A DNA stretch of 64,000 nt from Chryseobacterium sp. (GTDB lineage Bacteria; Bacteroidota; Bacteroidia; Flavobacteriales; Weeksellaceae), in assembly GCF_019236175.1 (NCBI RefSeq), contig NZ_JAFAJM010000023.1:45435-109434 (forward strand). The letters are read 5' to 3'. The translations under genes were made by a program, and so were the position numbers. The notes under the pieces are model-generated. The model searched no databases and was not told where the DNA came from. It was given only the letters and a program-made list of their open reading frames with translations. Shown here piece by piece: positions 17,804-26,560 of this stretch. Each line of letters starts with the position of its first letter. The stretch's first letter is position 1.

Positions 17804-19342
17804 TTGAAAAATTATTCGGTAATATTTCTTTTAGCTGTGCTTTCGTCATGTGCCTCTATTAAAAGACATAACGAGCAGCGGGCCTCCTATATTCCGCCGG
17901 AACAGCTTAAAGAAGATGTTGACTATGCCTATTCAAAACTGCAACAGATGCACCCTCAGCTTTACTGGTATATTCCCAAAGAGGAATTGGACCATAAGTT
18001 TGACAGCCTTAAACAAACCATCACCGAACCCCTCACTCCGCTTCAGTTTTATTTTAAGTTCCAGCCTGTTATTGCCAGCATTCGGGAAGGACATCTTTCT
18101 CTCAGAATTCCAAGAAAAAAATTCACAAAGAAAGAGATTAAAAAATTTGAACATACAAAAGGTTTATTCAGCCGTTTTGAATATTACATCAGCGGAGACC
18201 ATATGTATATTGTTCAGAATAAAGATTCTATAGAAAATATACAACCCGGAACTGAAATTTTAAAGATCAACAACACTCCTGTTTCAGAATATATTAAAAA
18301 ATATAAAAGCCTGATCAGCAGTGACGGATATAATACGACTTTCCATTCTTATTTTTTAAAGGATTTATTTTTTAATTTCTATACTGCGGAACACGGCCTT
18401 TCAAATACAGCTACCATTGAAACCTTTTACAATGGTGAAAAACGTCTGTATACATTAAGCAGAGAATCCAAATCAGAAACGGATCTTGAAAAAGATAAGG
18501 AATCCCAGAAAAGAACTCAGGAAAAGAAAATCAATGATTATGTGGCTTCCAGCAACTCCTATAACAGAACTTTCAAGTTTCTGGATAAAGACAGTTCTGT
18601 TGCATATATAAAAGTAAAAAGCTTTTCCAGAGATTATTCGGATCAGTTCTACAAGGAAACTTTTGCTACAATTAAAAATGCAAAATCCCAATACCTTATT
18701 ATTGATGTCCGTAACAATTACGGAGGCTCACTGCATGAGATCAACAATCTGTATTCTTATCTTGCGGATGAACCCTTCACATTGATAAAGCCTTCTCAGG
18801 TGACTTCAAAGACGGCTCCTTTAAGAACTAATTATTTCAGAAAGAGTGCCCCTTTGGAATATGCATTCAAAAGCATCGCTTATCCGAGTTACTTTTTTGC
18901 CCAGGCTTTCAGTACTTATAAAAAAGACGGCAAGATATTCTATAAAATGAAGGTAGACAAGCCTACAAAACCTAATAAAGCAGCATTTCACGGAAAAGTT
19001 TTTGTGCTGATAAACGGGGGAAGTTTTTCTGCCTCTTCAATCATTACCGCAAAACTTAAAAATGATAAGAGAGCCACATTGGTAGGTGAAGAAACAGGAG
19101 GTGCCAATGATGGAACCGTAGCAGGATTTTATTCCTATCAGCAGCTTCCCAATACTAAAATCAGATTTCCTATCGGATTACTTTTAGTACAGCCTAACAT
19201 TAGCTTTCAGGATAATAAAAAGGGCGTAACTCCTGATATCACAATCAGTGAAAACATGCAGGATATCATTGATAATAAAGATCCGCAGCTAGACTGGGTT
19301 ACAAGTGAAATTGCAAAAGAGAAGAAAAAAACACCTCAATAA
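17804..19342 (+). CDS. S41 family peptidase, lipoprotein, TTG start
   Basis: A 512-residue periplasmic or surface peptidase of family S41. The signal peptide ends in the lipobox LSSCAS (Cys16). A PDZ-like region (ENIQPGTEILKINN) lies near residue 150. The protease core has YLIIDVRNNYGGS and the nucleophile segment GGSFSAS (about 405-411), then GEETGGAND. The Lys of classical C-terminal processing proteases is not obvious, as in tricorn/IRBP-type S41 members. Translation must begin at TTG 17804: the lipoprotein signal starts there and no ATG precedes it. Confidence 0.85.
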   Translation: MKNYSVIFLLAVLSSCASIKRHNEQRASYIPPEQLKEDVDYAYSKLQQMHPQLYWYIPKEELDHKFDSLKQTITEPLTPLQFYFKFQPVIASIREGHLSLRIPRKKFTKKEIKKFEHTKGLFSRFEYYISGDHMYIVQNKDSIENIQPGTEILKINNTPVSEYIKKYKSLISSDGYNTTFHSYFLKDLFFNFYTAEHGLSNTATIETFYNGEKRLYTLSRESKSETDLEKDKESQKRTQEKKINDYVASSNSYNRTFKFLDKDSSVAYIKVKSFSRDYSDQFYKETFATIKNAKSQYLIIDVRNNYGGSLHEINNLYSYLADEPFTLIKPSQVTSKTAPLRTNYFRKSAPLEYAFKSIAYPSYFFAQAFSTYKKDGKIFYKMKVDKPTKPNKAAFHGKVFVLINGGSFSASSIITAKLKNDKRATLVGEETGGANDGTVAGFYSYQQLPNTKIRFPIGLLLVQPNISFQDNKKGVTPDITISENMQDIIDNKDPQLDWVTSEIAKEKKKTPQ

Positions 19343-19392
19343 AGAGTAAAAATAATACCGTAAAAATCATTCAGTCTTAAAAAAACTAAAAA

Positions 19393-19415
19393 ACCCGACA
19401 GAAATTCTGCCGGGT
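19393..19415 (+). terminator. terminator of the S41 peptidase gene
   Basis: CCCGACAGA and TCTGCCGGG form a stem with one mismatch; a run of T follows after a short spacer. Confidence 0.5.
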
Positions 19416-19534
19416 CCTCATTGTGCGTTTTTTTAAAATCTTACTCAATAGCTATTTTCATAAAAAATAGGTCAAGCTCGAAATAATAATTTTCACAGTT
19501 AGTAGAAAAAAAACAAAAATGTTACATTTTTTTT

Positions 19535-19563
19535 ACAAAAAATTTCCCGAAAGTTTTCGGGAA
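19535..19563 (-). terminator. terminator of the sigma/membrane-protein operon
   Basis: On the minus strand TTCCCGAAAA pairs with TTTCGGGAA and is followed by ATTTTTTG. Confidence 0.75.
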
Positions 19564-19611
19564 GTGTATTGAAGCGGTAAAAACAATTAATTTTTCAAGG
19601 TGCTGAATCTG

Positions 19612-20430
19612 CTAATTGAGCCTTTCTAAAGCATTCAGCAGTGTATCAATATGAATGATATCTAATTTTGCTCCGATAAAAATGATGGTAAAAAGAACAA
19701 CCGTCAGAAATAAAATAATAAATATATAAACGGAAACAAACCATATCACGGTATTCAGGATATTTCCTTTTATTCCGAATTTATTCATGAAAAACTTTTG
19801 AGAGCGTTCAAACCATGACCTTTTCTGTCTCTTTTTTTCAGGGGTTCCTTCAATGCCGTTCAGCTCATCCACCAGTTGTACAATATCCTCAATATACCTG
19901 CCATACATATAATAGATCCAGTATTTAATGATAAAGTAAACTAATAAAAGGGTGATGAAAAAACTGATTCCGAAAATAGCAAGGTTATAGGCCATATCAA
20001 AATGGAAATTAATCTTGATCAGGGATAGCAGAAACGCAAGCGGGATATAGGCAATATAGTAGGAAATATAAATTTCTTTTGAGATCAGAAGTTGTGTTTT
20101 CAGGATAAAAAGATCATAATTGGTATTGATACTGTTTTTCCGAAGCAGTTTATAAAGACTAAGGAAACGGGAATAAAAATAGACCATAAAACCAATAGTC
20201 AGAATGGTCACCAAGGTTGAAATCATTCTGATATTTGAATCCGAAGAAGCAAACGGAAAACTGGACAACAGCAACGGTAATGTCACAATCATCAGCCAAA
20301 ATTCAGTTTCCATATTGATCTTCAGCATTTGTAGCGGAGAATGAATTTCACGTTGTTTTTCCAGAGAAACCTCCGGAGGATCCTGTCCGTTGTCTGTATG
20401 CCAAAGTTGTTTAAAGTTTTCTAACTCCAT
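19612..20430 (-). CDS. multi-pass membrane protein encoded with an ECF sigma factor
   Basis: A 272-residue protein that starts MELENFKQLWHTDNG, an opening typical of proteins following ECF sigma factors in Bacteroidota. It has several hydrophobic segments (about 43-63, 70-88, 118-137, 145-170, 225-252) and a short cytoplasmic N-terminus. It starts 10 nt after the sigma gene, so the two are co-transcribed. It is probably an anti-sigma-like membrane partner by context, but no anti-sigma domain is recognisable from sequence. Confidence 0.7.
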   Translation of the reverse strand: MELENFKQLWHTDNGQDPPEVSLEKQREIHSPLQMLKINMETEFWLMIVTLPLLLSSFPFASSDSNIRMISTLVTILTIGFMVYFYSRFLSLYKLLRKNSINTNYDLFILKTQLLISKEIYISYYIAYIPLAFLLSLIKINFHFDMAYNLAIFGISFFITLLLVYFIIKYWIYYMYGRYIEDIVQLVDELNGIEGTPEKKRQKRSWFERSQKFFMNKFGIKGNILNTVIWFVSVYIFIILFLTVVLFTIIFIGAKLDIIHIDTLLNALERLN

Positions 20431-20440
20431 GTTTGTGTTT

Positions 20441-20953
20441 TTAATTTGAATTTGCTCTCAGTTTCTCAATAACCTCTTTCAGCTTCTCCTTTGCTCTTTT
20501 CAGTTTTACCCTTGCATTGACTTCCGTAATTCCCAATTGTCTGGCAATTTCTTTTCCCGAAAAATCTTCCAGAAAGAAAAAGATCAGCGCTTTGTCAATA
20601 GGGCTCAGCTGATGGATCGCCTCATACATCAGCTTCATATTCTTATCATCCGTATCATTATAAGGCTCCTGCTGAGCTCTTAGCCCATCGATATTCTGAT
20701 TCTTCTGTATAAAACTACGTTTTTTTTCACTTCTCAGAAACACAATGGCCGTGTTAAGAGCTGTTCTGTAGAGCCATGTTGAAAAATCACTCTTCTTCTG
20801 AAAATCCCCATACGACTTCCAGGCCTGATAAATGATCTCCTGATAGAGATCATTTTGATCATCCTTATTATCCATATACATTTTAGAAATCTTGAAAATA
20901 ACACCTTTATGTTTTTCAATTTTCTCTAAAAATTCTTTTTCAGGTGAATACAT
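20441..20953 (-). CDS. ECF-type RNA polymerase sigma factor
   Basis: A 170-residue sigma-70 family factor. Region 2 (about 20-85) includes DLYQEIIYQAWKSYGDFQKKSDFSTWLYRTALNTAI, and region 4 (about 115-165) includes FFLEDFSGKEIARQLGITEVNARVKLKRAKEKL. It directs polymerase to a small regulon. It is followed after 10 nt by a multi-pass membrane protein that may hold it inactive. The signal is unknown. Confidence 0.93.
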   Translation of the reverse strand: MYSPEKEFLEKIEKHKGVIFKISKMYMDNKDDQNDLYQEIIYQAWKSYGDFQKKSDFSTWLYRTALNTAIVFLRSEKKRSFIQKNQNIDGLRAQQEPYNDTDDKNMKLMYEAIHQLSPIDKALIFFFLEDFSGKEIARQLGITEVNARVKLKRAKEKLKEVIEKLRANSN

Positions 20954-21111
20954 GATGGCACACTAATCCTTAAAGTAACATTTTAATAAAAACATCACTT
21001 TTTTAATAACACAAAAACTAAAATTCCAGCCATTAATTTAAAAAATCCTTAAAAAACAGAGAAGTTTATTAAGGATTTTTATTTTATGTTAAATAAGGAT
21101 CATAATCTACG

Positions 21112-22740
21112 CTAGAAAATATAGTCGGTACTTAAAAAATTGGAATCATGATCTCTTACAATTGTATTCAGTAATTCTTTATTGGAATCCGTGAGTTTTG
21201 CGGCTACTAAAGACCTAATAGAAAATGAACGGAGCGCATCAAAAACAGAAAGCGTTCCTTCTGCGCTGTCTTTTCTTCCGGTAAAAGGAAAAACATCCGG
21301 CCCACGTTGTGCCTGACAATTGATATTGACGCGGCTGACTAAATTAACAAACGGATCAATCAGTCGGGCAACTTCTTCCGGATCTTCACTAAAAATACTT
21401 ACCTGCATTCCGTGAGAAGCATTCACCTGATACTCTATCGGCTCATCAATATCTTCAAACGGCACTACAGGAATCACAGGCCCAAACTGCTCTTCATGAT
21501 ACAGCTTCATATCGCTGTTGACAGGGTACACCACCGCCGGAAATACAAAAGACGCTTCCGTATATCCGCCGTCTTTATTAAGAACTGCGGCTCCTTTTGA
21601 CAATGCATCATCAATACATTCTTTTAAATAAGGTGGTTTATTCACTTCGGGAAGCGGTGTCACTTTCACATCTTTTTCCCAAGGTAATCCGGGTTTCAGG
21701 GCTGAAACAGCTGTACTCAGTTTTTCTGTAAATTCCAACGCAACTTCTTTCTGAACAAAAATCAGCTTCAAAGCCGTACATCGTTGCCCGTTGAAAGAAA
21801 GTGCTCCCAGAATACATTCGCTTACTGCCACATCCAGATTGGCGTTTTTGGTAACAATGGCGGCATTTTTAGCATCCAGACTTAAGATAGCTCTTAAACG
21901 GTTTACTTTCGGATGAAGTTTTTTCAGTCCGTTTGCTACTTTACTGGAGCCTATGAAAGCGAGCACATTCACTTTTCCACTTTCCATAATCGGGGTAATG
22001 ATTTCCGAACCTTTTCCATAAAGGGTATTCACAGTGCCTTTCGGGAAAGCTTCCCTGAAAGCATTTAACAGAGGGTAATGAGCTAAAACGCCATGTTTGG
22101 GAAGTTTAAACAAAATGGTATTCCCCATGATCAATGCCGGAATTAGCGTGGTAAAGATCTCATTTAAGGGATAGTTAAAAGGCCCCATGCTTAAAACAAC
22201 TCCCAACGGAGCTCTTCTGATTTGTGCAATAGTTCCTTCTGCCTGTTGAAAACGGGAAGATTCTCTGTCCAGATCCTTTAATGCATCAATGGTCTGATTA
22301 ATATAATCTACCGTGCGGTCAAATTCTTTCGTAGAGTCAGCCCGTGTTTTTCCGATTTCCCACATCAGCAGCCTGATAATCAGATCACGCTGCTGAATCA
22401 TAAGATACACAAACTTCTGCATACATCTGATTCGGCCTTCCACAGACATTGTAGGCCATTCTCCCAATCCATTATCATATGCTTTGACACAGGCTTCAAG
22501 AACTTCCATAGCTTCGTCGGGACCGATATTCGGGATACTTCCCAGAAGTTTTCTCTCCAGTCCGTTTTCTGTAGGAATGCAGACCGGAGAATAAATATCC
22601 TGCGTATCTCCTTTCCATTCTACCAGTTCTCCATACAGTAAATATTCTCTCTGATGAATTTCCGGTACTTTAAATTCTTCAGGAATTTCACTTTCACTTT
22701 TAAAAATATCTTGAAATGACGGTGTGTTGTTCGAATTCAT
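21112..22740 (-). CDS. aldehyde dehydrogenase, NADP-dependent glyceraldehyde-3-phosphate dehydrogenase-like
   Basis: A 542-residue ALDH-superfamily protein resembling non-phosphorylating GapN enzymes, which oxidise glyceraldehyde-3-phosphate to 3-phosphoglycerate with NADP. Visible are MGPFNYPLN (oxyanion Asn189), the IGSSKVA cofactor segment and the nucleophile FNGQRC (Cys321). The catalytic Glu of the usual LELGGK motif, 34 residues before the Cys, is Ser287 here (LSLDAK). The general base is thus missing or supplied elsewhere, and the GapN assignment rests on overall similarity. It diverges from the exported thiol peroxidase. The start MNSNNTPSFQD is the only ATG before the family's N-terminal region. 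Confidence 0.82.
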   Translation of the reverse strand: MNSNNTPSFQDIFKSESEIPEEFKVPEIHQREYLLYGELVEWKGDTQDIYSPVCIPTENGLERKLLGSIPNIGPDEAMEVLEACVKAYDNGLGEWPTMSVEGRIRCMQKFVYLMIQQRDLIIRLLMWEIGKTRADSTKEFDRTVDYINQTIDALKDLDRESSRFQQAEGTIAQIRRAPLGVVLSMGPFNYPLNEIFTTLIPALIMGNTILFKLPKHGVLAHYPLLNAFREAFPKGTVNTLYGKGSEIITPIMESGKVNVLAFIGSSKVANGLKKLHPKVNRLRAILSLDAKNAAIVTKNANLDVAVSECILGALSFNGQRCTALKLIFVQKEVALEFTEKLSTAVSALKPGLPWEKDVKVTPLPEVNKPPYLKECIDDALSKGAAVLNKDGGYTEASFVFPAVVYPVNSDMKLYHEEQFGPVIPVVPFEDIDEPIEYQVNASHGMQVSIFSEDPEEVARLIDPFVNLVSRVNINCQAQRGPDVFPFTGRKDSAEGTLSVFDALRSFSIRSLVAAKLTDSNKELLNTIVRDHDSNFLSTDYIF

Positions 22741-22946
22741 GTTTTTTAATTTAATAATTTGAATGTAATTTTTGTAGAATAAAGGTAGATGTAAAAAATG
22801 GTTTTCAGAATAGTGATTTAATAGATTTGCTCTATTTGGAAGCTGTTTGAATGAAAATTAATATGACCAGTTTTTGTAAAAATCCGGCTTTACTTCCAGA
22901 ATAGATTTAATCTATCTAAAATTAATCTCCGCAAACGAAAAAAGAA

Positions 22947-22954
22947 TAATTTTG
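22947..22954 (+). promoter_or_regulatory. -7 promoter box for exported thiol peroxidase
   Basis: TAATTTTG fits TAnnTTTG and lies 17 nt before the ATG at 22972. Confidence 0.5.
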
Positions 22955-22971
22955 TCAAAAAATAAATTTCA

Positions 22972-23544
22972 ATGTTTTCAAAAGTAATATTCAGTACTTT
23001 ATTTTTCTTTTCGGCATTAGGTTTTGCCCAGAATACCAAGACTGCCAACACCATTATGATGAAAGGGAAACCTGTACGTACGTATTCCAAGTTACCGGCA
23101 GTTAATAAACCGGCACCCAAATTCACCCTTACGGATGTTAATATGAATGATCAGACTTTAGAAGCTTATAAAGGGAGATATGTGATTTTAAACATCTTCC
23201 CAAGTGTAGATACGGGAGTATGTTCGGCATCCGTACACCATTTTAATGAAGAAGCCGGAAGCCTTCCGAATACCGTGGTTCTTTGCATTTCTAAAGATTT
23301 GCCTTTTGCCCAGAAAAGATTTTGCGGTGCAGAAGGAATCGACAATGTGGTGATGCTTTCAGATTTCCGTTCCGACTTCGGATGGAATTATGGAGTGGAA
23401 ATGATTGACTCTCCCATGAAAGGACTTCTTAGCAGAGCGGTTGTAGTGATTGATCCTTCAGGAAATATTGTTTATGAAGAGCAGGTAGATGACATCTCAC
23501 ATGAACCCAATTATGAAGCAGCCATTGCAGCTGTTAAAAAATAA
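22972..23544 (+). CDS. exported thiol peroxidase (Tpx family)
   Basis: A 190-residue Tpx-family peroxiredoxin with a cleavable signal peptide (MFSKVIFSTLFFFSALGFAQ), so it should act in the periplasm, unlike the cytoplasmic tpx at 1357-1857. Peroxidatic Cys84 lies in PSVDTGVC (PxxxTxxC retained) and resolving Cys118 in KRFCGAEG, with the same 34-residue spacing as the cytoplasmic copy. There is an extra Cys105. The periplasmic reductant is unknown. It has a -7 box and a terminator of its own and diverges from the GapN-like dehydrogenase. Confidence 0.9.
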   Translation: MFSKVIFSTLFFFSALGFAQNTKTANTIMMKGKPVRTYSKLPAVNKPAPKFTLTDVNMNDQTLEAYKGRYVILNIFPSVDTGVCSASVHHFNEEAGSLPNTVVLCISKDLPFAQKRFCGAEGIDNVVMLSDFRSDFGWNYGVEMIDSPMKGLLSRAVVVIDPSGNIVYEEQVDDISHEPNYEAAIAAVKK

Positions 23545-23562
23545 GTTTTATACTCATCAAAT

Positions 23563-23594
23563 AAAAAAAACCGGTATTATAACCGGTTTTTTTA
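23563..23594. terminator. bidirectional terminator
   Basis: An A-tract plus ACCGGT pairs with ACCGGT plus a T-tract around ATTATA. It lies between convergent genes and has U-tracts on both strands. Confidence 0.85.
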
Positions 23595-24368
23595 TTAGTT
23601 TTTGATAAATTTCGAGCTCATATTCCCGATTTTATAAATATACGTGCCTTTGGGGAGATCTTCCACATCAATACGAATAGTATAGTCTGCATTATTAAAA
23701 GATTTGTTTACAACCAACTTACCGCTGCTATCATATACATTTACCAGAGTACTGCCATTCACAGGATTCGTAATATTCAGGGTTTTATTGGCTGGTATCG
23801 GAAACGCCGAAAGCTTTCCTTTAGACTGAACTTCTTTTGCTGATAACGTTGTTGTGGGTAAATTATAAATCTCAGTCGAATTAGTTCCCTGGTTGAATAT
23901 CCTCAGCTTATTGGTATTCGTGATATTATCATGATAAATATTGATGTCATATTCATCACTAAAAGAATAATTCGGGCCAAATTCCTGTAAAACGACGCCA
24001 TTTTCACTATAAATTCTTATTATATATTCTCTTTGGTTTGTTGTTGTATTATATTTTTCAAAAGTGACTATAATTTCCAGATTATTATCCGTATTAAACA
24101 CATTTTTAGACAAGATAAAATTGTTCTTATACTGATCTACAAACATATTGTATCCTGCAGGCACAGACGGAGTAAACTGTTTATAGATCGTATAATCTGC
24201 CTTATAGATCTTTATCTGGCTGATATCATATCCTGTAGTGTAATAAAAAGTATCATCCGCGTTGGTATAAACCTGTAAATTTTCTGAACTAAAATTTTTT
24301 TCAAGAGTGATTTGCCCCATCATAAAGCCGGTAGTCATCAGTGCTGCCGATAAGATTATTTTTTTCAT
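23595..24368 (-). CDS. secreted protein with T9SS type A sorting domain
   Basis: A 257-residue exported protein: signal peptide about 1-18 (ends FMMGQ), a beta-strand-rich passenger of about 160 residues with repeated short strands (possibly a propeller), and a C-terminal T9SS type A sorting domain. The domain shows FPIPANKTLNITNPVNG, VNVYDSSGKLVVNK and LPKGTYIYKIG, ending SSKFIKN. The passenger's function is not recognised. Single gene with its own terminator. Confidence 0.85.
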   Translation of the reverse strand: MKKIILSAALMTTGFMMGQITLEKNFSSENLQVYTNADDTFYYTTGYDISQIKIYKADYTIYKQFTPSVPAGYNMFVDQYKNNFILSKNVFNTDNNLEIIVTFEKYNTTTNQREYIIRIYSENGVVLQEFGPNYSFSDEYDINIYHDNITNTNKLRIFNQGTNSTEIYNLPTTTLSAKEVQSKGKLSAFPIPANKTLNITNPVNGSTLVNVYDSSGKLVVNKSFNNADYTIRIDVEDLPKGTYIYKIGNMSSKFIKN

Positions 24369-24601
24369 AAATACTAGACTTTGTTTTTATTTCACAAAAG
24401 TATTTCACCTGCCAATGATCTCCTTACGGCTAACCATAATCCGGCTGAGTATAGTTTGTTTTTAATTTCTTTATGTCTCCGGAAAGAAAATTATTACCTG
24501 TTTATAAAACAAAAGTGTAGGGCTATCATTTAAAGGCAATAAAAACAGGACAGCTCCTCTTTTGATAAGTAAAATTTTGCATATTTATATAAAATACAGT
24601 C

Positions 24602-24826
24602 ATGCAAAGAAAAAAACTACGCAGTGTAAGAAAAAGAAAAGGCTTCACACAACAACAAGTTGCTGATTTCATTGCAACAGATGTGTCCAACTACAGCAGA
24701 AAAGAAAGCGGATATCAAAACCAGGATATCTGCCATTTGGTTATCGATAGCATCGGGCTAAAGCCCATTGCAATACTGGTTCAAGGAAACGGGATAAAGT
24801 CCGTTCCTATTGATGTTCTGAACTAA
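24602..24826 (+). CDS. small XRE-type helix-turn-helix protein
   Basis: A 74-residue protein. Residues 5-42 (LRSVRKRKGFTQQQVADFIATDVSNYSRKESG) form a convincing XRE-family HTH. The last 30 residues (YQNQDICHLVIDSIGLKPIAILVQ...) do not resemble the usual continuation after the RRESG motif, so the C-terminal part may be divergent or altered. It may be a small DNA-binding regulator. No partner is evident; it converges on the MBL-fold gene with a 6-nt gap. Confidence 0.65.
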   Translation: MQRKKLRSVRKRKGFTQQQVADFIATDVSNYSRKESGYQNQDICHLVIDSIGLKPIAILVQGNGIKSVPIDVLN

Positions 24827-24832
24827 AATGGT

Positions 24833-25594
24833 TTAAGATTCTACCAGTATTTCTCCATCTTTCAGAATCACATACTCCTGCCCTATTTCCTTTGAAACAT
24901 TTTTCAAATCCTGATCATCAAATAACTGAGGAATATAACATTTCTCATGAGCAAACAATCCATAATGTATAGGAATCATTTTTTTAGCATGAAGCAAATG
25001 AGCTGCTGCCATGGCTTCCTTCAAATCAAGAGAAGCAGGAACCGGGCTGTATTCCAAACCTATGATCTCAAAATTCACTACAACTCCGTTTACGGGTAAA
25101 AAAGCATAGTCTATATTCTCATTTTCCTTACCCAGTTTCCAGAATTGATTGTGCCAGATGGTATCGCCACCGTGAAAAATTTTTGTTGTTTCGTCTTCCA
25201 CGATCCATGAAGACTGAATCTCTCCTATTCCATCCATCGCAAATACAGGTTTGAAGGTGATTCCGTTTTCAGAGAAGGTTTCATCCCGATTCAGAAAAAT
25301 TATTTCAACATCATCTACTAACTTTCTTACCAATGCCTCCAACTCTGAATAAACAATCAGCTTTCCGTCTCTTTTCAGACATTTTTTAATAACTCCTTTG
25401 TCAAAATGATCTAAATGTAAATGGGTAAACAGGATATAATCCGCCAGCACATAATCTGAAAATTTCATTACCTGTTCCACAGCATCCCCTAGAACGGGTT
25501 TGTAATAAGAAAAATCTTCTGCCGCATCTATTAAGATGGTTTTGTTGTTGGAGGTTAGCTGTATGCCTGCCCAATTTAACTTTTGTATTTCCAT
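24833..25594 (-). CDS. MBL-fold metallo-hydrolase
   Basis: A 253-residue cytoplasmic MBL-fold protein. The zinc motif is THLHLDHFD (H-x-H-x-D-H), followed by FHGGDTIWHN (Asp ligand) and MIPIHYGLFAH (His ligand). It lacks a signal peptide. The compact form resembles UlaG-like hydrolases. Substrate unknown. This is the third MBL-fold hydrolase in the window. A segment of about 410 nt without a clear gene separates it from the Crp-family regulator upstream. Confidence 0.88.
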   Translation of the reverse strand: MEIQKLNWAGIQLTSNNKTILIDAAEDFSYYKPVLGDAVEQVMKFSDYVLADYILFTHLHLDHFDKGVIKKCLKRDGKLIVYSELEALVRKLVDDVEIIFLNRDETFSENGITFKPVFAMDGIGEIQSSWIVEDETTKIFHGGDTIWHNQFWKLGKENENIDYAFLPVNGVVVNFEIIGLEYSPVPASLDLKEAMAAAHLLHAKKMIPIHYGLFAHEKCYIPQLFDDQDLKNVSKEIGQEYVILKDGEILVES

Positions 25595-26007
25595 AATTTC
25601 TTTTTTTTGACAAAGGAAAAAACTTATGGAAGGTCAGTCAATAAACAAAAGTTAATTAATGAGGTTGGGGAGATGAGGAATGAAGATGGAAGTTAATCAT
25701 CATCCTGTAATTTCTGATTGTTGTGTTTTGATGAATAGGTAAAAATTATAGGATTTCTTTACCGCAACGTTTTTATTTACTAACCTGCAAAATCTAAGGA
25801 TACAAAGAAACGCGGCAGAACCACTGACTAAGTTAGTGGTAAGAGTATGCGCCTTCAATCGATTGAAAGCAAATTTATAGGTAACTAATGATTAAATTTT
25901 TGTCACAGCGTTCGCAATACCCTTGAATTGAATATTTTAAAGGCCTTTCACTCGGCAAGATATATAGTCGTAATGATTTCTACTTCTCATTTTCAAGCTT
26001 TCAGTCT
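25595..26007. other. 413-nt intergenic stretch without a supported gene
   Basis: I see no open frame with coding character on either strand. It holds a 14-nt perfect palindrome TTCAATCGATTGAA (about 25855-25868), an imperfect CCACTGACTAAGTTAGTGG, and mixed AT-rich sequence that looks like degenerate intergenic repeat. No tRNA or clear regulatory RNA could be folded by eye. Confidence 0.5.
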
Positions 26008-26544
26008 TTACATAATCCTTTTTCTGATTCTGCTTAGAGAGATAGGAGTAACCCCGATATAAGAAGCAAGATATTTTAAAGGGATATTCTGAATATAGTG
26101 AGGTTTGCTTTTTAACAGATACTCATAAAGATCCTGAGGGGTATTTTTCAGTAAAAGCATTTCTCTTTTCATGGCAGCATTCAGTTTTCGGCTTAGGTAA
26201 TAATTCTGAACGAAACGACATCCCGGATTTACGGCAAACATTTCCTTTACCTCATCAAGGGTAATTTTCCAAACCAGACCATTACTGATAGATTCATAAA
26301 CGGCTTCATTTCCTTCCACAGTAAAAATATCGCCCGGAAAATAAAATTCAGCACAGATTTCAGTATCGATATCCGATGTTGTACTGATATAAAATTTCCG
26401 GACCAGCCCTTCTTCTACAAGATAAGCATTATGATCCGGAAATCTTTTTTTCTTTGAAAATCGGATTTCGGCAAATTTTTCCCATACGGGATCACTATCC
26501 TCTACATTAAGGTGTGAAAACAGCTTTTTATTTATTCCTGCCAA
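26008..26544 (-). CDS. Crp/Fnr family transcriptional regulator
   Basis: A 178-residue regulator: an N-terminal cNMP-binding-type barrel (NAYLVEEGLVRKFYIS; CAEFYFPGDIFTVEG) followed by a C-terminal helix ending in IPLKYLASYIGVTPISLSRIRKRIM, the HTH type seen in the first Crp-like gene of this window. It starts 16 nt after the end of hutU on the same strand, so the two are probably one transcript. A role in hut control is possible but unproven. Confidence 0.85.
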   Translation of the reverse strand: MAGINKKLFSHLNVEDSDPVWEKFAEIRFSKKKRFPDHNAYLVEEGLVRKFYISTTSDIDTEICAEFYFPGDIFTVEGNEAVYESISNGLVWKITLDEVKEMFAVNPGCRFVQNYYLSRKLNAAMKREMLLLKNTPQDLYEYLLKSKPHYIQNIPLKYLASYIGVTPISLSRIRKRIM

Positions 26545-26560
26545 AACCGGGTTTTATAAT

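Noticed and set aside
24602..24826. Frameshift in the XRE-type gene
   Set aside because: The C-terminal part is unusual after the RKESG motif, but neither of the other frames gives a convincing continuation.
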